Positions 49,984-56,719 of a stretch of 56,719 bases of DNA are shown piece after piece. Within the stretch, counting starts at the first letter, position 1. Each line of letters starts with the position of its first letter. Position numbers and translations under genes: made by a program. The DNA lies in contig PLUC01000150.1 of NCBI GenBank assembly GCA_003165415.1, forward strand, positions 1-56,719, written 5' to 3'. Below the pieces are notes generated by a model that ran no database searches, was not told the origin of the DNA, and saw only the letters and a list, made by a program, of their open reading frames with translations. The DNA is from Holophagaceae bacterium. GTDB taxonomy: Bacteria; Acidobacteriota; Holophagae; Holophagales; Holophagaceae.

Positions 49984-50824
49984 GACCGCGGTCCTTGCAG
50001 AACTGGGCGAGCCGCTGGGAGGCCATCCGGGCCATCTCCATGCGAGGATAGCTGCCCACCCGGATCCGCTTGACCGTGATCCCGCCCGGCCCCATGGCCT
50101 GCTGGTAGGTCACCGGGCCGAAGGCCGCCGTGAGTTCCTGGGAGAGGCGGTCGATGTTGGCGGGGTTGGCCAGGGCCGCCACCTGGATGGAGTACGGGTT
50201 GCCCTGGAGCAGCGCCGGATCCACCGGCGCCGGCCGGCCCTGGGCATCGACCGTGCGCAGGCGCACGTTGGCCACTCCGGAGTGGACCAGGCCCAGTTCC
50301 TTGGCGCCCCGCTGGGACACGTCGAGGATGCGGCTGCGGATGAAGGGGCCCCGGTCGTTCACCCGGAGCATGGTGCGTTTGCCGTTGCCCATGTTCTCCA
50401 CCTCCACCACGGTGCCGAAGGGCAGCGTCCGGTGGGCGCAGGTGAGGGCGGACGGATCGTAGACTTCGCCGCTGGCGGTGACGCCGCCGGCGAAACCGTC
50501 CCCGTCGCCGCCATACCAGCTCGCCTGACCCCGCTCGAGGTAGACCTTCGCGATCTCCTGCTCCACGTCGTCGGGGCGGTCCCCGGGCGGGGTCTGGGGC
50601 GGCATCTCCCTGGCGACGGAAGCATTGGGGCTGGTGCAATGCACGGCGAACAGCAGCATGACGAACAGTGAGGCGTAGCGGGCGAACACCCTGACCTTCG
50701 GCAGGATGCTTCGGTGAATTTCAAAGGGGGCGATGGCTGCTGGGAGACCTATGACCTGGATGTCCTCGATCCAAACGTTGAACATCCGGCTCCAGTTCTG
50801 AGTTGACAGCACATTGAAATCCAT
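49955..50824 (-). CDS. rlpA: RlpA-type septal ring lytic transglycosylase / lipoprotein with SPOR domain
   Basis: 289 residues from ATG 50824, with ACGGAGAACC before it. A double-psi beta-barrel domain (GQASWYGGDGDGFAGGVTASGEVYD, THRTLPFGTVVEVENMGNGKRTMLRVNDRGPF, RILDVSQRGAKELGL) carries the family active-site aspartate in NDRGPF. A C-terminal SPOR domain (PYSIQVAALANPANIDRL ... KRIRVGSYPRMEMARMASQRL) would bind denuded septal glycan. A hydrophobic stretch with Cys (YASLFVMLLFAVHCTSP) looks like a lipoprotein signal but is preceded by about 50 residues. An internal GTG (VFARYASLFV), with GAAGG upstream, would give a normal signal peptide and may be the true start. It ends overlapping ispD. 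Confidence 0.85.
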   Translation of the reverse strand: MDFNVLSTQNWSRMFNVWIEDIQVIGLPAAIAPFEIHRSILPKVRVFARYASLFVMLLFAVHCTSPNASVAREMPPQTPPGDRPDDVEQEIAKVYLERGQASWYGGDGDGFAGGVTASGEVYDPSALTCAHRTLPFGTVVEVENMGNGKRTMLRVNDRGPFIRSRILDVSQRGAKELGLVHSGVANVRLRTVDAQGRPAPVDPALLQGNPYSIQVAALANPANIDRLSQELTAAFGPVTYQQAMGPGGITVKRIRVGSYPRMEMARMASQRLAQFCKDRGLDSFIIRQD

Positions 50825-50986
50825 GGTTCTCCGTAAAAGATCTGGGGCGGCGTTTGCCCCTGTCGGATCAGTATAGCCATTTTTTGCCGTTTGCAAATTG
50901 AAGCTGGATTCCGCGCCTCGGATTCAGAGCCGTCAGACCCGATCAACAGCACTATAATGAAGTGACATACTACAATAGAAATTATT
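50825..50986 (-). promoter_or_regulatory. AT-rich promoter region of rlpA
   Basis: 162 bases, much richer in A and T than its surroundings, between the DUF4388/SPOR stop and rlpA. On the minus strand TTGCAA (50896-50891) and TATACT (50875-50870) are 15 bases apart, about 40 bases before the ATG. The -10 is good, the spacing short. It suggests that rlpA-ispD-lpxC and the His-like genes start from here rather than only by read-through. Confidence 0.45.
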
Positions 50987-52723
50987 TTACTGTATTTTGG
51001 GCAGCTCCGAAAAACGGAACTTCTTGGGCCGGTTCCGGTCCGCCAGGAACGAGGCGGGGAGGTGCTTCAACTGCTTGTCGGCCGCCAGCTGGGTCGGGAA
51101 CCGGCCGTAGAGCACCTGGTAGCATACCCGCCCGTCGCGCATGGCGATGGGCAGGAGGAAGATGTCCGGGTCGCGTCCCTTGAAGATCCCCACCAGACGC
51201 TGGATGGTTTCCCCCTGGCAGGCGATCTCCAGGCGCAGGGTCCACTGGCCCGGCGGGATGGTCTTGGCCAGGCGCTGGCCCTGCCGCACGGCCAGGTCCA
51301 GGTCCCCCTTATCCAGGGCCGCCAGCCTGGCCGGGATGGAAGTGTCCACCTCCGCGGCCTTGGGCTCGGGCAGCGGCTTGGCCGGTTGCGCCGCGGGCAG
51401 AGGCACCGCCACTGCGGAGGCCGGCTGGGCCGCGGGCGGAGGCACCGCCACGCCGGAGGAGACCGGCTTGGCCGCGGGCGGCGGGACGGGGATCAGGGGC
51501 GCATGGGCGGCGGGAAAGGCCCAGGGGAGCCAGACCCTGGCCTGGGCCCGGTTGAGCCAGAGGTAGGTGACGCCTCCACCCAGGCAGGCCAGGACCAGGA
51601 GCGCCAGCAGCGTCCGGCGCAGCCCCTTGCCCGCGGGGGGCGGGACCGCCCGGGTCTCGTCCTGGAATGGCGGCAGCGCCGCCGGTGTTTGGTATTCCAG
51701 GGGAATCAGCGGGACCGGGGGCTCCTCCAGCGGCTCGGGCAGGGCCTGGATCGGCATGGCGGGGGTCGGCGGATAGTCCTGGTCGGGTTCTCTGGCCCAG
51801 CCGGAGGGCTCCGGGACGGGTTCGGGCAGTTCCAGCGCCTGGGGCAGGTACACGGGTTCCGGAATCTCCGGGGGCGGGGGTTCCTGGTCCAGGGCCTGGG
51901 AGAGGTGCTCCAGGTTGGTGGTGGGCCGCGCCGCTTCCTGGATGGTGGAGAACAGGGTGGGCACCGTTTCCGGAAAGGCTTCCGCCAGCGGGGGAGAGAG
52001 GGGCTCGGGCTCCGGCGAAAGGGCCAGGTCCAGGGCATGGCGGTCCAGGGGCGGCATCTCGTGCAGCCTGGCCCAGCCCATCTCCCGCAGGAACAGGGCG
52101 AACGCGCCCAGGCGCAGGGGCTCGGCCAGGGACTCCCGGCTCAGCTCCAGCAGGGTATGGGTGCCGTCCAGCAGGGGGGGCAGCTTGGCCAGGTCCGCCG
52201 GCAGGGTCAGGTCCATCAGGCTCCGGCCCTGGAGCACCACCACCTGGTTCAGAGGTCCCAGCAATTCCAGCAGCCCCTCCCGGTCCTGGAGGGTCAGGGT
52301 GCCGGTGAGGAACAGCTGCGGGGTGTTCATGGGCAGGCGGACCACGTTGGCGTCCAGCTCCTGCTCCTGGAAGGAAGGCTCCAGGTCGGGGCAGGCCAGA
52401 GCGCCCCGGACGATGCGCTCCACCTGGGCCTTGGCCACGTCCAGCAGATCGCGCTGGCTGATGAAGCCCATCTCGATGAGGTTCTTGCCGATGCTGAGGC
52501 CCGGCTTCAGGTTGGCCAGGGCGTAGTCCATCTGGGCCTGGCTGACCTTGCCCCGCTCCACCAGGAGGTAGGTCAGGCGGTCCTGCAGGTGGGTGCTCTG
52601 GGCGAACACCGTGTCGCCGCAGTCGATGAAGATGGTGCGCCCTGGATCCTTCCCCAGTGTCCAGATCCCCGTGGCCTTCTCGCGATAGCGCCGGAATAGA
52701 TCCTGGAGGGCAAGCAAGCTCAT
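50987..52723 (-). CDS. DUF4388-type N-terminal and SPOR-like C-terminal membrane protein
   Basis: 578 residues, starting at ATG 52723, which overlaps the tyrS stop (ATGA). The N-terminus (about 1-120) resembles DUF4388/PATAN modules found in two-component and gliding proteins ([54 protein letters not shown]). A long proline-rich region leads to one transmembrane helix near 390 ([23 protein letters not shown]). Then come proline repeats ([21 protein letters not shown]) and a C-terminal region around [22 protein letters not shown] with SPOR-like character. So there is a cytoplasmic sensory part and a periplasmic glycan-binding part; rlpA next door has a SPOR domain too. Confidence 0.65.
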   Translation of the reverse strand: MSLLALQDLFRRYREKATGIWTLGKDPGRTIFIDCGDTVFAQSTHLQDRLTYLLVERGKVSQAQMDYALANLKPGLSIGKNLIEMGFISQRDLLDVAKAQVERIVRGALACPDLEPSFQEQELDANVVRLPMNTPQLFLTGTLTLQDREGLLELLGPLNQVVVLQGRSLMDLTLPADLAKLPPLLDGTHTLLELSRESLAEPLRLGAFALFLREMGWARLHEMPPLDRHALDLALSPEPEPLSPPLAEAFPETVPTLFSTIQEAARPTTNLEHLSQALDQEPPPPEIPEPVYLPQALELPEPVPEPSGWAREPDQDYPPTPAMPIQALPEPLEEPPVPLIPLEYQTPAALPPFQDETRAVPPPAGKGLRRTLLALLVLACLGGGVTYLWLNRAQARVWLPWAFPAAHAPLIPVPPPAAKPVSSGVAVPPPAAQPASAVAVPLPAAQPAKPLPEPKAAEVDTSIPARLAALDKGDLDLAVRQGQRLAKTIPPGQWTLRLEIACQGETIQRLVGIFKGRDPDIFLLPIAMRDGRVCYQVLYGRFPTQLAADKQLKHLPASFLADRNRPKKFRFSELPKIQ

Positions 52724-53913
52724 GGCACCACCCACCTCTGAAGTTTCAGTTTGCCGACTCGGACCAGCACCGCCGTCCCGGGCCGAAGCTCCAGGGCCAG
52801 CCGCGGATCCACCACCTTCTCGCCGTCCAGGCTGACGGCGCCCTGCTGAAGCAGTCGTTCGGCCTCTTTGCGGGAACCGGCCAGCCCGCGCTCCACCAGC
52901 AGCCTGGCGAGGGGCTCCGCGCCGCCGGTGGCGGCCACCCGGATCTCGGGCACGTCCTCCGCCGAGCGCTCGGAGAACCGCTTCACCCAGCGCTCCTCGG
53001 CCAGCCCGGCCTCCCGCGCGCCGTGGAACTGGCCGACGATCTCCCGGGCCAGGGCCTTCTTGGCGTCCATGGGGTGGCCCTGCTGCATGACCGCGATCTC
53101 CCGGGGCAGCTTGTCGGTGAGCAGCAGCCACCAGTCCCACATGAGCTGGTCGGAGATGCTCATGGTCTTGCCGAACTGGTCGTCCGCGGGCTCGGTGAAG
53201 CCGATGTAGTTGCCCAGGGACTTGGACATCTTCTCCACTCCGTCCAGGCCCAGCAGCAGCGGGACCGTGAGCACGATCTGCGGCCCCTGCCCCATGGCCT
53301 CCTGCAGGTCCCGGCCGCGCATGAGGTTGAACAGCTGGTCGTTGCCGCCCAGCTCCGCGTCGGCCCGGAGCGCCACCGAGTCGTAGGCCTGCACCAGGGG
53401 ATACAAAAGCTCGTGCAGGGCGATGGGCTCGCCGGCCCCCAGCCGCTTGCTGAAGTCGTTCCGCTCCAGCATCTGGGCCAGGGTGAATTGGCTCGCCAGG
53501 CGGATCCAGTCCTCGCCCCGCAGGCCGCCCATCCATTCGCTGTTGAAGCGGATCTCGGTGAGGTCCGGGTCCAGGATCTTGAACACCTGGGCCTTGTAGG
53601 TCTCGGCGTTGGCCTCGATCTCCTCCCGGCTCAGGGCGGGCCGGGTGGCCTTCTTGCCGGTGGGGTCGCCGATGAGCCCGGTGAAGTCCCCGATCAGGAA
53701 GATGACCGTGTGGCCAAGTTCCTGGAACTGGGCCATCTTGCGGATCAGCACACCATGGCCCAGGTGCAGGTCGGGCGCGGTCGGGTCGAACCCGGTCTTG
53801 ATGCGCAGGGGCCTGCCTTCCTTCAGTCGGGCCAGCAGGAGGTCTTTGGTATGGCAGGTGACCGTGCCCTTCAAGAGCAGATCGAGGGCATCCAGCGGAG
53901 AAGCGTTGATCAT
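52720..53913 (-). CDS. tyrS: Tyrosyl-tRNA synthetase
   Basis: About 397 residues from ATG 53913 ([16 protein letters not shown]); the frame is open 13 codons upstream. Class I signatures HLGHG (in [18 protein letters not shown]) and KMSKS ([13 protein letters not shown]), the tyrosine-binding [22 protein letters not shown], and a C-terminal S4 RNA-binding domain ([31 protein letters not shown]). Fits the TyrZ-type bacterial subgroup by the [15 protein letters not shown] start. Its end overlaps the DUF4388 gene. Confidence 0.94.
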   Translation of the reverse strand: MINASPLDALDLLLKGTVTCHTKDLLLARLKEGRPLRIKTGFDPTAPDLHLGHGVLIRKMAQFQELGHTVIFLIGDFTGLIGDPTGKKATRPALSREEIEANAETYKAQVFKILDPDLTEIRFNSEWMGGLRGEDWIRLASQFTLAQMLERNDFSKRLGAGEPIALHELLYPLVQAYDSVALRADAELGGNDQLFNLMRGRDLQEAMGQGPQIVLTVPLLLGLDGVEKMSKSLGNYIGFTEPADDQFGKTMSISDQLMWDWWLLLTDKLPREIAVMQQGHPMDAKKALAREIVGQFHGAREAGLAEERWVKRFSERSAEDVPEIRVAATGGAEPLARLLVERGLAGSRKEAERLLQQGAVSLDGEKVVDPRLALELRPGTAVLVRVGKLKLQRWVVP

Positions 53914-53967
53914 GAAAGCATATTGGCGTACACGCCGGTTTTCATCCAGCATTGAACAAAGTTTTTC

Positions 53968-55296
53968 CTATAACAGGTTGCTCGCCAGCTCGGCCATCTT
54001 GCTCCGCTCCCCCTTCACCAGGGTGACGTGGCCGGCGATGTCCAGGTGCTTGAAGTGCTCGGCCAGGTAGCTGAGGCCGTTGGTGGAGGCGTCCACGTAG
54101 GGGTTGTCGATCTGGAACGGGTCGCCGGTGAGGACGATCTTGGTGCCGTCGCCGGCCCGGGTGAGGATGGTCTTCACCTCGTGGGGGGTGAGGTTCTGGG
54201 CTTCGTCCACGATGATGTACTGGTTGGGGATGCTGCGGCCGCGGATGTAGGTGAGCGGCTCGACGCTCATGTAGCCGCCCTCCTCCAGCTGGGCCGGGGT
54301 CATGGACGAGCGGCGCCGCTGCTCCATGTTGGCGGCCACGATGAAGTCCAGGTTGTCGTAGATGGGCTGCATGTACGGGCGCAGCTTCTCCGAGACGTCC
54401 CCGGGCAGGAAGCCCAGGTCGCGGCCCATGGGCATGACCGGGCGGCTCACCAGCAGCTTGTTGAAGCGCTCCTCGTCCACCACCTGCTGCAGGCCGGCGG
54501 CGATGGCCAGCAAGGTCTTGCCGGTGCCGGCCTTGCCCAGCAGGGTCACCACCTGCACCGAGTCGTCCAGCAGGAGCTCCAGGGCGAACTGCTGCTCGCG
54601 GTTGCGCGGCTTCACCCCCCAGGGGGGCATCTCCACCCGCTTCAGGGGGTGGATGCGGCCGTCGGAAACGTAGAAGCGACCCAGGGCCGTGTGGGTCTCG
54701 TTGGTGCGGTCCACCAGGGTGGCGAACTGGTTGGGGTTGAGGTTCTGGTCCGGGTCCGGCACCAGGCCGCCGTCGAACAGCATGTCCATCTTCACCGGGT
54801 CCACTTCCCAAACCACGGTGCCGGTGTAGAGCTCGTCCACCGCCACCCGGTCGGTGGTGTAGTCCTCGGCCTGGAGGCCCAGGGCGTCGGCCTTGATGCG
54901 CAGGTTGGTGTCCTTGGACACCATCACCACCTTTTCCTTGCGCACCTTCAGCTGGCCCAGGGCGCAGGCCAGGATCTGGTTGTCGGCCTTGTGCTTGTCC
55001 AGGGCCGCCAGGCCCAGGTCCAGGGGATGGGGCACCACGTCCACGGTGAGCACCCCGCCCCCCTCCATGACCACACCCTGGCTCAGGGAGCCGGTGAGCC
55101 TCAGCTTGTCCAGCTGGCGGGAGACGGCGCGGGCGTTGCGGCCGATCTCGGTCTGGTCTTTCTTGAAGGTGTCGATCTCCTCGATCACCACGATGGGAAT
55201 GACGATGTCGTGTTCCTGGAAGTGACAGATGGACATGGGGTCATGGAGCAGGACATTGGTGTCCAGGACGAACACCTTTTTGCTGGATGCTGACAT
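53968..55296 (-). CDS. PhoH-family ATPase with N-terminal PIN domain (PhoH2/YlaK type)
   Basis: 442 residues from ATG 55296 behind AGGGAG. The PIN ribonuclease domain comes first (KVFVLDTNVLLHDPMSI, VVIEEIDTFKK, RNARAVSRQLDKL, ADNQILACAL, VSKDTNLRIKADALG) with its acidic residues intact. It is followed by the PhoH ATPase (QVVTLLGKAGTGKTLLAIAAGLQ for Walker A, NQYIIVDEAQNLTPHEVKTILTRAG for Walker B, KIVLTGDPFQIDNPY). Such proteins unwind and cut RNA. It is the first gene of the minus-strand run and diverges from tRNA-Thr. Confidence 0.92.
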   Translation of the reverse strand: MSASSKKVFVLDTNVLLHDPMSICHFQEHDIVIPIVVIEEIDTFKKDQTEIGRNARAVSRQLDKLRLTGSLSQGVVMEGGGVLTVDVVPHPLDLGLAALDKHKADNQILACALGQLKVRKEKVVMVSKDTNLRIKADALGLQAEDYTTDRVAVDELYTGTVVWEVDPVKMDMLFDGGLVPDPDQNLNPNQFATLVDRTNETHTALGRFYVSDGRIHPLKRVEMPPWGVKPRNREQQFALELLLDDSVQVVTLLGKAGTGKTLLAIAAGLQQVVDEERFNKLLVSRPVMPMGRDLGFLPGDVSEKLRPYMQPIYDNLDFIVAANMEQRRRSSMTPAQLEEGGYMSVEPLTYIRGRSIPNQYIIVDEAQNLTPHEVKTILTRAGDGTKIVLTGDPFQIDNPYVDASTNGLSYLAEHFKHLDIAGHVTLVKGERSKMAELASNLL

Positions 55297-55362
55297 CGGA
55301 TCGCTCCCTGGAAAAGATTTGACGTAATGAAGCCTATCATCAGAAGGAAGACAATTCCGGCC

Positions 55363-55392
55363 TTGAACAACCGCCCCCGCCCTTGTTAGTCT
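55363..55392 (+). promoter_or_regulatory. Promoter of tRNA-Thr
   Basis: TTGAAC (55363-55368) and TAGTCT (55387-55392), spacer 18, with a TGT extended -10. The start would be about 18 bases before the mature tRNA. Confidence 0.45.
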
Positions 55393-55416
55393 TGGGTTTC
55401 CTGCTTGACAGGTCCG

Positions 55417-55491
<75 letters not shown>

Positions 55492-55501
55492 GAGAAGAAG
55501 C

Positions 55502-55537
55502 GGCCCGCCACCTGATCGTGGCGGGCCAATTCCTTTC
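55502..55537 (+). terminator. Intrinsic terminator after tRNA-Thr
   Basis: GGCCCGCCAC-CTGATC-GTGGCGGGCC, a perfect ten-base stem (55502-55527), then AATTCCTTTCC. Confidence 0.75.
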
Positions 55538-55611
55538 CGTGCGGAAACCATGGCCGGGGAAACGGCATGGAGAGGCAGGGGCATTCCGCTCCGCACCGGG
55601 AGAACATAGCC

Positions 55612-56382
55612 ATGACCCTGCATCCGAGGCCCCTCCTCCGCCTGGCGGCCGCCGTCCTGACCGCCTCCGCCCTGACCGCGACGGAGACTGACGAGCGCAT
55701 CGTCACCGCGGCCCAGGGCACCTACAACTTCAAGACCTACCTGAAGGGCGACCAGATCATGGTCATATCCAGGAATGGAGCAGTCACCCTGACCGGCAAG
55801 GTCCAGGACGTGTTCCACCGGGACCTGGCCGCGGAGACCCTGGCCGGGCTGCCGGGCGTCAAGAGCGTCAACAACCAGCTGAGCCTGGTGGGCGAACCCA
55901 GCGTCATCGGCCCGGACGCCAAGCTGCGGGCCAGGGTGCAGGCGGCCCTGCTGCTCCACCGCGGGCTCAGCGGGATCGGGGCCAAGGTGCTGGTGAAGGA
56001 AGGCCAGGTGACCCTCCAGGGCGAGGCCCATAGCGCGGTCCAGAAGGTCCTGGCCACCGAATACGTCAAGGGCCTGGACGGGGTGGCCGGGGTCAGCAAC
56101 GAGATGACCGTGGCCAAAGGGCCCCACCCGAAGCGGAAGGCGATCCGCAAGAAGATCGACGACGCTTCCGTGACCGCCCAGGTCAAGCTGGCCCTGCTGT
56201 TCAACCGGTCCACCAGCGCCATCCACACCAAGGTGCGCACCGACAATGGCGTGGTCACGCTGGCCGGCACCGCCGGCAGCCAGGCGGAGAAGGACCTGGT
56301 CACGCGGATCGTGGGCAACCTCGAGGGCATCCAGAAGGTGCGCAACCGGATGACCGTGGGTAATATATTGCACACTCCCTGA
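55612..56382 (+). CDS. Periplasmic protein with three BON domains
   Basis: 256 residues from ATG 55612 (a longer frame from 55567 is less likely, as the signal peptide begins at MTLHPRPLLRLAAAVLTASALTA). Three BON repeats follow, each with the phospholipid- or polymer-binding pattern: MVISRNGAVTLTGKVQDVFHRDLAAETLAGLPGVKSVNNQL, VLVKEGQVTLQGEAHSA...GLDGVAGVSNEM, and VRTDNGVVTLAGTAGSQ...NLEGIQKVRNRMTV. The second and third are preceded by the usual helix (AKLRARVQAALLLHRGL, ASVTAQVKLALLFNRST). OsmY-like; expected in the periplasm, probably in envelope stress tolerance. The carbamate kinase promoter overlaps its end. Confidence 0.88.
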   Translation: MTLHPRPLLRLAAAVLTASALTATETDERIVTAAQGTYNFKTYLKGDQIMVISRNGAVTLTGKVQDVFHRDLAAETLAGLPGVKSVNNQLSLVGEPSVIGPDAKLRARVQAALLLHRGLSGIGAKVLVKEGQVTLQGEAHSAVQKVLATEYVKGLDGVAGVSNEMTVAKGPHPKRKAIRKKIDDASVTAQVKLALLFNRSTSAIHTKVRTDNGVVTLAGTAGSQAEKDLVTRIVGNLEGIQKVRNRMTVGNILHTP

Positions 56383-56396
56383 TTGGGCACTATACT
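56368..56396 (+). promoter_or_regulatory. Sigma-70 promoter for carbamate kinase gene
   Basis: TTGCAC (56368-56373) and TATACT (56391-56396) with a 17-base spacer, the best consensus match in the window. The -35 box lies inside the last codons of the BON gene. The leader would be about 45 bases. Confidence 0.7.
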
Positions 56397-56447
56397 GCTC
56401 AGCATTCGACCCCCAACCCGTCGCCGGGGTCTCTCCTCGAGGACACC

Positions 56448-56719
56448 ATGCCCAGAAAAATCGCCCTCATCGCCATCGGCGGCAACGCCCTGCTGCAGCA
56501 GAACCAGCGCGGGCTGCAGGAGGAGCAGCTGGAAAACGCGAGGCAGACGGCGGAGATGTTCGGCAACGTGATCCAGGGCGGGTATTCCCTCTGCGTGGTC
56601 CACGGCAACGGCCCCCAGGTGGGCAACATCCTCATCCAGCAGGAGACCGCCTCCAACCGCATCCCCCCGTACACCCTGGACATCTGTGACGCCATGACCC
56701 AGGGCTCCATGGGCTACAT
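56448..56719 (+). CDS. arcC: Carbamate kinase (N-terminal part, cut by window end)
   Basis: 90 residues visible from ATG 56448, with GAGGACACC upstream. ALIAIGGNALLQQNQRGLQEEQ is the start of the amino-acid-kinase fold of ArcC, followed by GNVIQGGYSLCVVHGNGPQVGNILIQQE, the phosphate-binding loop signature. It makes ATP and carbamate from carbamoyl phosphate, or the reverse. The rest of the gene and any arc neighbours lie beyond the right edge. Confidence 0.88.
   Translation, partial: MPRKIALIAIGGNALLQQNQRGLQEEQLENARQTAEMFGNVIQGGYSLCVVHGNGPQVGNILIQQETASNRIPPYTLDICDAMTQGSMGY

Overview
The window is about 56.7 kb of very GC-rich, gene-dense chromosome from a Gram-negative, probably anaerobic or respiratory bacterium. 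An outer membrane is implied by LpxC, RlpA, MltG, AckA-era envelope genes and an outer-membrane barrel protein; respiration and iron use by a small c-type cytochrome and FeoB with a Cys-rich partner; acetate metabolism by acetate kinase and a succinyl-CoA:acetate-type CoA-transferase. Gene content and style (tandem CocE hydrolases, thioredoxin-thioredoxin-DUF6029 barrel trio, MshEN and DUF4388 proteins) suggest Acidobacteriota, class Holophagae (Geothrix/Holophaga-like). That placement is inference. There is no phage, IS transposase, CRISPR array or rRNA. Essentially all of it is chromosomal core with small accessory patches.

Layout. 1-0.9 kb: the end of a coiled-coil protein and a broken metallophosphatase. 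0.9-2.5 kb (minus): mtnA and a class II aldolase, a methylthioribose salvage pair. 2.7-8.8 kb (plus): hrcA-grpE-dnaK-dnaJ and a Na/Ca-exchanger-family protein. 9-11.2 kb (minus): an acyltransferase and purM. 11.2-14.5 kb: a low-complexity protein, folE, superoxide dismutase, a YheT hydrolase and a mono-heme cytochrome. 14.5-20.9 kb: murC, two tandem CocE/NonD hydrolases, a VOC protein and a solitary MacB-type ATPase. 21-27.8 kb: a candidate small RNA, a CoA-transferase, a decayed Tat nitroreductase, then a hybrid histidine kinase with a REC-degenerate GGDEF-REC partner. 27.9-31.5 kb (minus): rapZ-mltG-tlyA-garR, overlapped start-to-stop. 31.6-34.2 kb: two TlpA-type thioredoxins and a barrel protein. 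34.2-34.6 kb: a large inverted repeat pair. 34.6-39.5 kb: secA, ndk, an AI-2E-family permease and pgsA. 39.7-42.1 kb: a 27-codon leader ORF, feoB and its Cys-rich partner. 42.1-45.4 kb: an MshEN protein, a ChpT-like protein, ackA and a basic small protein. 45.4-55.3 kb (minus): phoH, tyrS, a DUF4388/SPOR protein, rlpA, ispD, lpxC and then three divergent histidine-biosynthesis-like genes. The end holds tRNA-Thr(CGU), a BON-domain protein and the start of carbamate kinase.

The most unusual locus is 45.4-48.2 kb. Three consecutive genes keep the folds of HisC (fused to a HAD phosphatase), HisH and HisF but have lost the catalytic residues of each of those three enzymes: the PLP lysine, the glutaminase cysteine and both HisF aspartates. 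Only the HAD active site is intact. A 165-bp near-perfect palindromic element sits between the HisH-like and HisF-like genes, and a related half-copy flanks the other end of the HisF-like gene. Other palindromic or repeated elements lie at 34.2-34.6 kb (two inverted ~140-bp units with compensatory changes in their internal hairpins) and at the mltG/tlyA junction. Together they suggest several families of small repeats active in this genome.
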